Shown: piece by piece, positions 9,401-14,940 of the stretch
Layout of the letters: every line of letters begins with the position of its first letter
How positions within the stretch are numbered: position 1 is the stretch's first letter
From: Cyclostephanos tholiformis
Taxonomy: Eukaryota; Bacillariophyta; Thalassiosirophyceae; Thalassiosirales; Thalassiosiraceae
Direction of reading: 5' to 3'
Assembly (NCBI GenBank): GCA_036939975.1
Contig: JALLPB010000766.1
Span: 1-14,940, forward strand
DNA: 14,940 nucleotides
The notes under the pieces: generated by a model
What the model saw: the letters and a program-made list of their open reading frames with translations, nothing else
Databases searched by the model: none
Told to the model about the DNA's origin: nothing
Translations under genes and position numbers: made by a program

Positions 9401-10755
9401 CCACGGAGTTTGTCGTCCACCACAGGTGTTTCGATCGCAAGAGCAAGACAAACTATCTTTTTGGTCAATCGTTCTATATTCAGTGTCACAATGAATGGAG
9501 CACGGCCAGAGCCGGGGCGCACATACTTGCTCAAGCGTTGAGGTTTTTGAAAGTTTCTGCTTTCGATTCGACTGAAAATGGCAACAAAATGAATGGGAAC
9601 GCTCGGGGAGTTACACCTGACTCCCGCAAAGTAATATCTCACGTAATTCGAACCTTGATAGCAAGTGATAAAAAGTGCGTGGAATCTGCCGTTGGTTTCG
9701 GACAGAAAACCAAGAAGAATGACAACCATACTGACATAAATTTCATGTCCGATACACTGCGCAAAAAATTAGAGAAGGTTCTTCCTCTTCTTCCATTTGA
9801 ACTTCGCGTAATAACGCAAGAGAAAGAAGATCATTTTCCGTTCTCATTAGTACGCACTATCTGTAACTACATGGGTGCAAGACACGCGTTAGTTTTGCAC
9901 TGGCGTGAAAACTCAGAAGAATCGCCCAACGATAAGCCAATGCGGCTTCTATATGCGCCACCTCGTCCTGTCATTCATCCCGAGAGTCGGGCCCTACTTA
10001 ATGCTAAAAAAAAAGATGAACTAGGGAATAATGCAATCAAGCGCCAACTAAGTTCAACTTCCTCCCACGGAGGGTTGCACATTGGTGCGTGCCTTACAGA
10101 ATTCTGCAAAGAGCAACAGTTAGAGGCTACTTGCAACTGGCGATGCCCCCGATGTGAAGTTGTTCGGGAAGGCAAGCAAAGCATGACTTTGTGGCACCTG
10201 CCGGACCTCTTGACGTTTCATTTGAAACGCTTCAGCGCCTCGTCACGTTGGAGGGAGAAAATCAGCACAAGAGTAGACTTTCCTCTTACAGGGCTAAATA
10301 TGCGGGAGTGGTTTGCCAAAGAGTCACCGCATTACAGAGAATCGAACGATGAATCTTTTATTTATGATCTAATTGGCGTTGTAAATCACTATGGAGGAAT
10401 GACAGGTGGGCACTACGTTGCAACATGCAAGGCGACTCCATGCAGTCCCGATGGAGAAGAAGATGTTGCTTATAATTTTAATGGCGCGGGCATTGCAAAT
10501 GACGATACAGCCGAGGAGGAAGCAGCTCCAAGTACTCGTTGGAGTCTCGTGCGGAGCAAGGAAAAAGAGTTTTCGTCGAACGCAATGGCTAAATTGGTTG
10601 CTGAATCTGCGGAACCCTTATGGCTACAGTTCGACGATGATCTAGTCGAGCCTATCCCGCCTAAGAATGTTGTGTCCGAAACCGCTTATGTCTTGTTTTA
10701 TAGACGACGCTGTATGCGCCCTGCAAATATTGCCAAGTACACATCCCTCGGATAG
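3415..10755 (+). CDS. Giant DUSP-UBL ubiquitin carboxyl-terminal hydrolase (USP4/11/15-like) with two Tudor-like segments
   Basis: This uninterrupted 2446-codon ORF encodes a cysteine protease that would remove ubiquitin from proteins. It begins MGCPQSK, an N-myristoylation consensus (Gly2, Ser6, Lys7) with Cys3 open to palmitoylation. Residues 1-540 are mostly Pro/Ser/Gly-rich, with poly-Gly tracts. Helical segments lie near 232-292, 550-595 and 683-760, a Glu/Lys tract at about 599-615 and a basic RKRRR at 779-783. A DUSP domain spans about 1005-1130 (RWWDEW at 1038-1043, DYVLVP at 1103, YGGGPP at 1119). The UBL-type tail follows, with NKDGTFTWPRE as in USP15. A Tudor/chromo-barrel-like segment occupies about 1360-1445. 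The catalytic domain has Cys1516 in NLGNTCYANS, the QQDAQEL box at 1598-1604, zinc-ribbon pairs CPEC (1671/1674) and CPRC (2244/2247), His2333 in GGHY, and FDDD from 2406 supplying the acid. About 570 residues separate the zinc pairs, including a UBL-like start (about 1739-1785) and a second Tudor-like segment (about 1920-1985). All catalytic residues are present, so activity is expected. It is far longer than human USP15 (about 980 residues). Confidence 0.93.
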   Translation: MGCPQSKPVVVDSSGRTNQGRPPAPEKKPSVSIRDPMGGVVVGGGGGGGAEAMTKATTPTTMTTSESSQRSRRGRVVAFATQQRQTAANDGSIEAVRNKNDDDENDVPPSPVPPPPPRPPLSRTGSSFIRRDRRRGHDPGTDNYDRGSERNPRADKDAGNDDGACMRDMPPALEDPSLPSPEFPPPTSVVDPSPSPVSPPLISSSLPASSPSSFFVVDDAAAPLTTVPAVDPRWEYIFTTLSSRILDPMDLQSTLDAVIGNTLDRLTPAEISFVRRRVKIAMRSILDGVSGEGGGGGTTADDVSSTRSHYPNYASREGGGGGGGGGGRSRKKGKFFTYSPLSTAQRLLPSSSSMGGGHDGVGGLGGGGRRSPSPNPLEESHDRSRETYRKERLLDVVAFRKVFEGGGRCLRDLRASCAWAVEGDNNARTTEVCGDDNDDGGGTASAPHAAINASDGPSTNVAVEQNNRKRSSSGLMGLTGAGRASLSTTPSHPPTSVARSKASPLRQATSSMSPDRSDQEEGADEDVAVGVDSSRGGGVDLLTSDVDATCRIDIYGSAFLLLLYMSESRWDYVGEIAKLSAAEVGLIVDVNKVALLRDGEEEKEKEEGEKEEGIDGDLYPPSSVNSVRTSTALRMKLPRRRQRPPPIKGRHDPMVIVEGRKIPPPPGLPSLSPPSEVYNRPDLVINEPVGVNFSSLCFLMAMALRGTRRQRVNLLFYFLLPPKELHSVLASHPAGGFPTWLLEIDEEVVLSYDSLKYYYNHEGVMLPLADHRDNLPASRKRRRLCIDAKGSIEVLAALLAESMSDKRGRKMLDDGDYGTRRLISLLESNGESAKKTDQLSTDVSGFSSVKCQTVNAMLLRASQDGGASTALADLSPSDLHCVSKFVELSTSLDNNPANLGNVFDRLSWSMKDFVEWADVAMNDIVLDSIMFCLFGTGILPTAQMEFQLVAQRWIDWNLTNVAENSPAPFRDGDDSPLPAPLPVKGGLRRMFSMTHALDLPSEEVVKSVGEFNYVWGGIGGSDGKGGLGNGVVYCIDKRWWDEWVAFSGWRNRPKSDLTSMPKSLKRPRELSTERLIDRSPGSISSGSRGSYEPMKSSVVSGVDYVLVPPGVWNVLYEMYGGGPPLPRMIFPDYGNRGTYMNGGVDGGDVHVGDESVEVISHEAEPVQHYPKEMPLSVRVATHPWIVHCQICDPQQPFRKGDAGQLSIRIMVVPEQPLWRLFGEIVVRLPICYAKARDSHGEGRSRLWRFENTASTAGSRYGPWALLCKNRCAEIPIITSSYDKYKERWETYAEKHSVESIGISDGMRLMYEFAVANKDGTFTWPREAAAKATTARRIADEDAKFRLLLRGLGTDSEPLKAPIIRTMVDAMDSTGCWYQAIIVNVDNTTMASGDTESDGHFVDGPASNHSNADEFREYTHVRVNFNSRTGNHEEWIDVKSDRLAVRGRMTSGSVENIDSDSNSEEANSSSETKSRLAAGISKKKDTNETTNPDPNNNAVCLFPSYGACGLMNLGNTCYANSGWQCMSYLPLLRSYLLSGQFKINGDINMDNPLGTGGKIIEEFSDLLRFMWSGKFGARAPQKFRVFLGKCRSQYSGADQQDAQELINDMFDMLHEDGNRVKKKPYVEALEDKFIEKSELSRVGQEAWRRFLRRNRSAISDLSTGQLFNRVTCPECNHSSPKFDEFNMLSLPFPTMTEVIFQCTVVRRATALNCFNFVENWRHHKDLPLPKEVNSSPPSKELIFEEYIIPMSRLADIGDLKMKLQNLSGIQAKDMRVCKKEDIATNTSDNNHSFTNTHTRVSLLPDKEGPCLRLLQQESLDDDPSPIFVSIIAFETTLYVRPIEHQYILKDEKSDDASTTASERSNDSAIQTAARKREDDEIAQEYLKVYGDGNECIIFDTNPTLLAKAISRNLWPKEDKDFTLGLRVDAIDHRNYWFPGSVIELVEPKEGETDQTIMKVKIHFDNYASKWDEIYSIESFTLGRVCPLYSHASPRSKPTEFVVHHRCFDRKSKTNYLFGQSFYIQCHNEWSTARAGAHILAQALRFLKVSAFDSTENGNKMNGNARGVTPDSRKVISHVIRTLIASDKKCVESAVGFGQKTKKNDNHTDINFMSDTLRKKLEKVLPLLPFELRVITQEKEDHFPFSLVRTICNYMGARHALVLHWRENSEESPNDKPMRLLYAPPRPVIHPESRALLNAKKKDELGNNAIKRQLSSTSSHGGLHIGACLTEFCKEQQLEATCNWRCPRCEVVREGKQSMTLWHLPDLLTFHLKRFSASSRWREKISTRVDFPLTGLNMREWFAKESPHYRESNDESFIYDLIGVVNHYGGMTGGHYVATCKATPCSPDGEEDVAYNFNGAGIANDDTAEEEAAPSTRWSLVRSKEKEFSSNAMAKLVAESAEPLWLQFDDDLVEPIPPKNVVSETAYVLFYRRRCMRPANIAKYTSLG

Positions 10756-11037
10756 TGCTCTTATCTCGATCTGTGCAGACTTATTTTGAGTTCACTAGAG
10801 ACACTCTGGTCTCTGAAACAGCTTACACGACATAAATTAATTTATAAATTGCTGGTCACCGCTATTTCCTATCGTAGCCTGTGTAATGAGGACTGCGACA
10901 TGAACGACAAAAAAGCGACCCCCACCCCCCTAAGAATAGGGTTCACAGGTGATATGAAGTAACTCAGTTTAAGACCTCCCAAACGTCTCATATGAACCCG
11001 AGAAAGACCAAGTCTAAACCCAAATGTGGAATGTATA
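10756..11037. other. Convergent intergenic region (shared 3' flanks)
   Basis: This 282-bp spacer separates the stop codons of the protease and RFC3. It carries the AT-rich ATAAATTAATTTATAAATT near 10832, a plausible polyadenylation region for the plus-strand gene. There is a 6-bp-stem hairpin AGAGAC/GTCTCT at 10797-10814, and a small CCCTA-AGAA-TAGGG palindrome at 10928-10941. No gene is supported. Confidence 0.5.
10797..10814 (+). other. Small hairpin in the protease 3' UTR
   Basis: AGAGAC, a six-base loop ACTCTG, then GTCTCT form a perfect 6-bp stem 42 nt after the stop codon. A flanking T/G pair could add a wobble in RNA. The role is unknown and it could be chance. Confidence 0.3.
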
Positions 11038-12306
11038 TCAACCAAACAAATCGTTGAGATACTTCTTATAAATGGCCATGAATTTGGCAATGAAGGCCTC
11101 AAGGTGAAAGATCTCCTTGCTCCCCAACGCGATGCGATGCTCGTAGAACGCTGCCCATTGCACGACCTGACCTTTGATGGAATCGTCCAACGTCGGTAGC
11201 AGGTCCATCACGAGCGTCTTCAGTATCACCTGGGCGGGGATGCAGTTGATAAGGAGCTCGTACAGCTTCTCCCGAGCGGCGATCAGGCTGTTGGGACTCT
11301 GCTCGTTCACGATCCCGGCGGCGAGTTGTGCGATGTACCTCTCCCAGTCGGTGTGGGGAATCGACATGGACGCCTTGAGCTCCCGCGGGGAATCGTCGCG
11401 CGACGTGACGTGACAGGATTCAAGCATCAGCAATGCCCGTCGGAGGTTGCGATTCGAGGCGCGTGCGATGTTGATCGCGAGTTCGTCGGCAAGCGTTATG
11501 TTTTCCTTACGGGAGACTGTCTTTAGGACCGCGCAGATCTAGGGTAGAGTATTAAGGAGTATGAGCAAGGTGAGCTTCATCTCTGGCCTGGGGGTGTTTC
11601 ATCGAACAATCGCATATTACATCTCAACCTACCTCGTCGTGAGAGGGAGCCGCGATCCTGATCCCCAAGCACCTCGACCTCACCGGATCGATGACCTTGC
11701 TCGGGTTGCTGCAACAAAGTATCAGTCGACACGACGACGAGTACTTCTCCATCGTGCGACGGAGCGCCGCCTGTGCCTGTCTGGTCAGTTTGTCCACCTC
11801 GACGAGCACGACCACCTTATAGCACGCCTTACCCTTATTCTTCGCGATATTCTCCTCCTCGTTCTTTTCGTTGGAAGACGACGCCGCCGCCGACGCGAAG
11901 ATGCCCCCCCCCCCCCCCCGGCGTCGGAGCTGCCAACGGTCGCGATGTTCTTGCTCTGCGCCATCTCCTTGATGACGTCCTGTATCACATACCTATCGTT
12001 CAGTCCAGCGTCTCCCGGCGCCATCTCGATGTGGTAATTGCTCGAGATCATGTTGATTTCCACGGTCCGCTTCGTGGGGGTGGTGAATGTTCTCTTATCT
12101 AGACGCAGACGCTCGGTACCTGGTCCGAAGACCTGGCGCAAGAGCGACATTATGCGCGTTTTTTTGCCTGATCCGGGGGGTCCGTAGAAGAGGAGGTGGG
12201 GCAACCCTCCCGGTTCGGAGGCGAGGGATGACAAGCACTGCGTCAGTTTGCCATGATAGGAGAGCTGCTGGAGGCGGGTGGGGCGGTGTTTGTCGACCCA
12301 GAGCAT
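11038..12306 (-). CDS. RFC3: Replication factor C subunit 3 (clamp-loader small subunit), spliced
   Basis: This is an AAA+ subunit of the pentameric RFC complex, which loads the PCNA clamp at primer-template junctions in the nucleus. The N-terminus MLWVDKHRP is the family start (human MSLWVDKYRP; plants MLWVDKYRP), so the ATG at 12306 is preferred over one 45 nt upstream. Walker A is GPPGSGKKT (42-50). Next come [13 protein letters not shown], the Walker B equivalent [26 protein letters not shown] and the arginine-finger SRC in RSRCLGI. The C-terminal collar has [17 protein letters not shown] and [17 protein letters not shown], ending in LFG like plant RFC3. A clear 94-nt phase-0 intron (11539-11632) joins PSHDE to ICAVLKTV. 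The frame also breaks between residue 123 and Walker B. Splicing out 11840-11937 would give a 358-residue protein, very near the family length of about 355. A weak 49-nt 5' UTR intron (12320-12368, donor GTAAGT) is possible. Confidence 0.92.
11539..11632 (-). other. Intron of RFC3 (94 nt, phase 0)
   Basis: The donor is GAG|GTAGGTTGAG and the acceptor CTACCCTAG|ATC. Read-through would stop two codons into the intron (V-G-stop). Splicing restores the conserved family sequence [18 protein letters not shown], aligned to human APSIEDICHVLSTVCKKE. Confidence 0.9.
11840..11937 (-). other. Candidate second RFC3 intron, or coding insertion with a homopolymer indel
   Basis: The RFC3 frame before this stretch and the frame after it differ, and a run of 16 G in the sense strand (C at 11904-11919) lies inside. 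Option A is a 98-nt intron, donor ACC|GTTGGC and acceptor GCGAAG|AAT. It yields [17 protein letters not shown], which lines up almost without gaps with plant RFC3 (DTKGKKGYKVLVL). Its donor is not optimal and it has no pyrimidine tract. Option B is translated low-complexity sequence (Gly, Ala, Ser, then an acidic-basic stretch) with the G-run one base short or two bases long, giving a protein of about 390 residues. Confidence 0.5.
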
Positions 12307-12646
12307 TTTCTTGATGATGCTGTGATAATAGTGATGCTTGGCGGCGGTCAAGATGATGTGTTACTTACATGCGAAGGCGGCTGGCGGCTGGCAGGCATGC
12401 ATGTCATTGCCTTGAAAGTGTGGGTGGCAAACGCGCCAATTATCTACTTTTATGGATACATTCAGGTACAATAAAATACCAAGATGAAGAGATAGATACC
12501 TCCTCGATCTTCATTACCCAATGAAGGAATTAATAATACGAAGAAAGACTAAAATGTTTCAGACAAGCAGGGGGGACGCTCTCGCAAAAGGGGTGCTTTG
12601 ACGGCAGCATTTTTTAGTTCGACACTGCTCTCTTTCAGCACCACGG
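12307..12646. promoter_or_regulatory. Divergent promoter between RFC3 and the PAM2 protein gene
   Basis: The two start codons face away from each other across 340 bp. On the RFC3 strand TTGGCGCG (12433-12440) resembles an E2F/DP site (TTTSSCGC), and on the other strand the same stretch reads CGCCAAT, a CCAAT box. A strong splice acceptor CTCTCTTTCAG ends at 12638, only 8 nt before the PAM2 gene ATG. With the donor CAG|GTACAA at 12466 it would define a 173-nt 5' UTR intron. Both are readings by eye. Confidence 0.4.
12431..12442 (-). promoter_or_regulatory. E2F-like site upstream of RFC3
   Basis: TAATTGGCGCGT on the RFC3 strand lies about 130 bp before its ATG. It matches the E2F core TTTSSCGC except for one base. 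RFC subunits are known S-phase E2F targets in plants and animals, so the location is plausible, but one short site is weak evidence. Confidence 0.3.
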
Positions 12647-13822
12647 ATGATGATTACCGACTCCCGCAAGCAGCAAGCTTTGTCCTCGGTCTCAAACCAC
12701 CACGTCGATTACACCCAGAACATGGAGTGTACTCATCGTGGCTGTCCATCGTCGTCAGACGAAATCCAAAACGACTGCGGCGTCCAGATGATTAAAGACG
12801 CAATGACGATGATGACAATGACGGGGGGCGGCGGCGGCATGCCCGCCGAATTGAGCAACCCATCCGCCGCCAAGGAAAACGTGCGTCCAAACTCCTCAGG
12901 GAAGAGTAAAAAATGGCGCAACAAGAAGGCAAACCAGGACCATCCGCGCCCCGAGGCCGATGGCGACGATATTGGGTCATCGGCGACGACGACGGCGTCC
13001 ACTACGGTCGAGTCGACAACCATGTGCGGCAAGGCGCCACTGTTGAAGAATAGGAAGCCCGTCGTCGTTGAAATTTCGTCGTCGCACCAGCCTCAGAAGA
13101 AGACGCCCGCCGCCCGTCCAATCCTGCCCAGCATGGACTTTCGCGTGGACGCGGCCATTGGCATTCCACCCACGTCCAACAACGAAGCCATGAGATCGAA
13201 TAGTTGCGACGGCGACAACTGTGAGCAAGAGAAGAAAGCTCGTCCCAAGAAGAACAACAAGAAGAAGTGGAATAATAAGAAGCCGCAGGCTACGAAGAAG
13301 GGCGACCTGTCAGGTGGGGGCATGGACTTTTCTACTAACGCCGGAGGCGCCTCAGTCCTCGCTCTCCTCGGGCAGTATCCGTACGTAATGCCATCAGCTT
13401 TTGACATATATGATGGATGTACTCCCCATTCTAGCAATGAAATGGCCATGGCTGGAGGTAGTGACGGCTACCAACATGTCCAGTACGATCCGTCAAACTA
13501 TTCGGGCGATGGTGGAATTCTTCCACCCGCCTACCCATACGACATGCATTACCCTTACGCTGCCGCCGCCGCGCATGGCATGTACCCATGCCCCACGATC
13601 ATGATGCCAGGTGTGTACTACGCCCCCACAATGATGAACGATCAGACCGTGTACTACAATCAGCCGAACGCCGGAACAAACGAGAATTTGCCATACTATC
13701 ATCATTCATGCCGCTCTCCGTACATATGCGAGACGTCGGATCCGTCATCCTCCGCCCGCGGCAAGTCTCCATTGAACATTAACGCACACGAATTTCTCCC
13801 CATGCCCGCACTCGATCCCTAG
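12647..13822 (+). CDS. Low-complexity protein with C-terminal PAM2 motif (predicted poly(A)-binding-protein partner)
   Basis: I recognise no globular domain in these 391 residues. The C-terminus is decisive: SPLNINAHEFLP at 374-385 fits the PAM2 consensus (x-x-L-N-x-x-A-x-E-F-x-P), with Leu376, Asn377, Ala380, Glu382, Phe383 and Pro385 all present. PAM2 peptides dock on the MLLE domain of cytoplasmic poly(A)-binding protein and occur in ataxin-2, Paip1/2, Tob, eRF3 and GW182. Two basic clusters share the motif KKW(R/N)NKK (88-94 and 206-212, inside longer Lys/Asn stretches) and could bind RNA. About residues 245-365 are rich in Tyr, Met, Pro, Gly and Ala, like prion-like regions of RNA-granule proteins. 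Start choice is tentative: two Met codons in tandem, just after a strong splice acceptor. A role in mRNA translation, decay or granules is inferred. The protein family is unknown to me. Confidence 0.75.
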   Translation: MMITDSRKQQALSSVSNHHVDYTQNMECTHRGCPSSSDEIQNDCGVQMIKDAMTMMTMTGGGGGMPAELSNPSAAKENVRPNSSGKSKKWRNKKANQDHPRPEADGDDIGSSATTTASTTVESTTMCGKAPLLKNRKPVVVEISSSHQPQKKTPAARPILPSMDFRVDAAIGIPPTSNNEAMRSNSCDGDNCEQEKKARPKKNNKKKWNNKKPQATKKGDLSGGGMDFSTNAGGASVLALLGQYPYVMPSAFDIYDGCTPHSSNEMAMAGGSDGYQHVQYDPSNYSGDGGILPPAYPYDMHYPYAAAAAHGMYPCPTIMMPGVYYAPTMMNDQTVYYNQPNAGTNENLPYYHHSCRSPYICETSDPSSSARGKSPLNINAHEFLPMPALDP

Positions 13823-14482
13823 GAGAACAATACCGCAGTGTGAGGAATGCTTTGGTTACTATCAGGTCTAGCGCTGTCTTGAAGGCGGCGTTCGTCCCAC
13901 AATTATTTGTATGAAGAGCACGAAGGCCTATGTACGCTATATTTTCCAAAAGCAGAAAGAAACTACATTTATTTTGTAGCAGTAATATCATTTACGAAAA
14001 CGAATATTCTTTGCTACCTCTCTAATGCACGTTATCGAATGTTCTCTGTTGAGACGTTGAAGTCCTTTCAGGCTGGACACGACTGTACGATAAATGGGCA
14101 TCGGCCTTCTTACAGAGATATCGTCCTAATTGTGCCAGCATGCGACAGTTAACTTTCCATACGAATCTTCGTTAGTGTTATCTCTGCTTGGTTCGTGTAC
14201 GTCCACGACAGCCCGATTCAGTAAAAAGACCCATTAGTGCACATAGTATGGTACCCCCCCCCCCCTCTCCTCCTTGATTTGATGGCTTACTCATTCCTAC
14301 TATATCCTATGTCGATGATATCTTGCATTTCTCTTCCGGAACCTTTTTTGACGATCCAAATGAAAGTCAATATGACACCAAAACCCACTAAGTTTATGGA
14401 TGTCAAGGCGATAATTGTTGAAATGATGTGAATAGAAATATATTCCTATCAACAAATTAACATTGGGATTCGAGATATTAAT
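13823..14482. other. Intergenic stretch without a supported gene
   Basis: These 660 bp contain the 3' flank of the PAM2 gene, a run of 12 C at 14254-14265, and short ORFs with no recognisable domain. One minus-strand segment (14287-14445) could be a terminal exon coding a membrane segment and is discussed among the findings. No RNA gene is seen. Confidence 0.4.
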
Positions 14483-14940
14483 ATGTTTAATGAGCCGAAG
14501 CTCTCTACTCTGCCGTGGCTCAGACTTCTAAAGATTTCAGACAAGGTGAATGAATGGCCGGGCTGGCTTGACCTGCTAGTAGTGCATCATGCCAGCTCAC
14601 TTTGTTCCTCATGGGTGCTTGATTCCGAGCAGCTCGAGGAGTTGAGGGCGACCCCTTGTTTGTCGTACAATGTGCTAATGGGTATGGTTTCCCATCCTCC
14701 TTCTGGAGGATCGCCACCTTCCTATCTGCAAGGGCTGGCTAGGCTCTCTCCCCAGAAATTTAAAGATGTTTCTGTGTCGCAGGGATGTGGCATCACACCT
14801 AAGGAGCTGGGGGAGGAAACGCCGGGCACCGTCTACTCTGATGATGATGATTCTGTCTCTTCTCACTTGTCTCCTCCTTGTGCTTTGGGAACCAAGACAG
14901 CGGGTATGTCTGAGGAGGACTTGCTCCTCAGCCCAGACAA
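14483..14940 (+). CDS. Unidentified ORF, partial (runs off right edge)
   Basis: The frame is open from just after a TGA at 14429-14431 to the right edge. The first Met at 14483 gives 152 visible codons. The start is hydrophobic and Trp-rich (LPWLRLL, EWPGWLDLLVV). The rest is Ser/Pro/Gly-rich, with an acidic DDDD run and EEDLLLSPD at the edge. I do not recognise a family. The EWP-W-L pattern near the start recalls gag-type proteins of LTR retrotransposons, but that is only an impression. A stop-free run of about 169 codons is unlikely by chance in this composition, and the minus strand here has only shorter, frame-switching ORFs. It may be the 5' end of a larger gene or element. Confidence 0.4.
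   Translation, partial: MFNEPKLSTLPWLRLLKISDKVNEWPGWLDLLVVHHASSLCSSWVLDSEQLEELRATPCLSYNVLMGMVSHPPSGGSPPSYLQGLARLSPQKFKDVSVSQGCGITPKELGEETPGTVYSDDDDSVSSHLSPPCALGTKTAGMSEEDLLLSPD

Noticed and set aside
11785..11903. Arg-rich tail following the G-run in the first RFC3 frame
   Set aside because: It is an out-of-frame artefact. The neighbouring frame carries the conserved Walker B region.
3415..12306. Functional link between the ubiquitin protease and RFC3 (for example PCNA deubiquitination)
   Set aside because: Convergent adjacency in a eukaryotic genome is weak evidence, and the DUSP-UBL type differs from the known PCNA protease USP1.
12598..12795. Plus-strand 65-codon ORF overlapping the PAM2 gene start
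   Set aside because: It stops early, has no motif, and shares sequence with the longer PAM2 frame.

Overview
The window is nuclear DNA of a eukaryote. Replication factor C subunit 3 is interrupted by a GT-AG intron, and a DUSP-UBL ubiquitin protease and a PABP-binding motif protein are also present. Compact genes, introns of about 95 nt, one giant uninterrupted ORF with Gly/Pro/Ser-rich low complexity, and Tudor-like inserts of a kind I associate with microalgae suggest a stramenopile, perhaps a centric diatom. The lineage is my judgement; no marker gene proves it.

Layout, left to right. Positions 1-1718 (minus strand) hold the first 572 residues of a Mutator-like (MULE) transposase that runs off the left edge. 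Behind its start codon lies a degenerate tandem array with a 30-bp period (about 1847-2217, with a weaker continuation to about 2596). A gene-free stretch follows and ends in a promoter-proximal region with four palindromic TTAGCTAA boxes 11-13 bp apart. Positions 3415-10755 (plus) encode one 2446-residue ubiquitin-specific protease of the USP4/11/15 (DUSP-UBL) type. It has an acylation signal at its N-terminus and two Tudor/chromo-barrel-like segments, one before the catalytic Cys box and one inside the catalytic-domain insertion.

The protease converges on RFC3 (minus, 11038-12306), the small clamp-loader subunit. RFC3 has one clear 94-nt intron. It also has a second break in frame around a run of 16 C (plus strand), best explained by either a second 98-nt intron or a homopolymer length error. 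RFC3 is divergent from a 391-residue low-complexity protein (plus, 12647-13822) that ends in a near-perfect PAM2 motif, the ligand of the MLLE domain of poly(A)-binding protein. The right end is mostly intergenic, with an unidentified plus-strand ORF (from 14483) running off the edge.

The genes do not form an operon or an obvious pathway. They look like ordinary nuclear neighbours next to a transposon. The most interesting points are the protease architecture, the PAM2 protein, the RFC3 frame break and the two repeat arrays.
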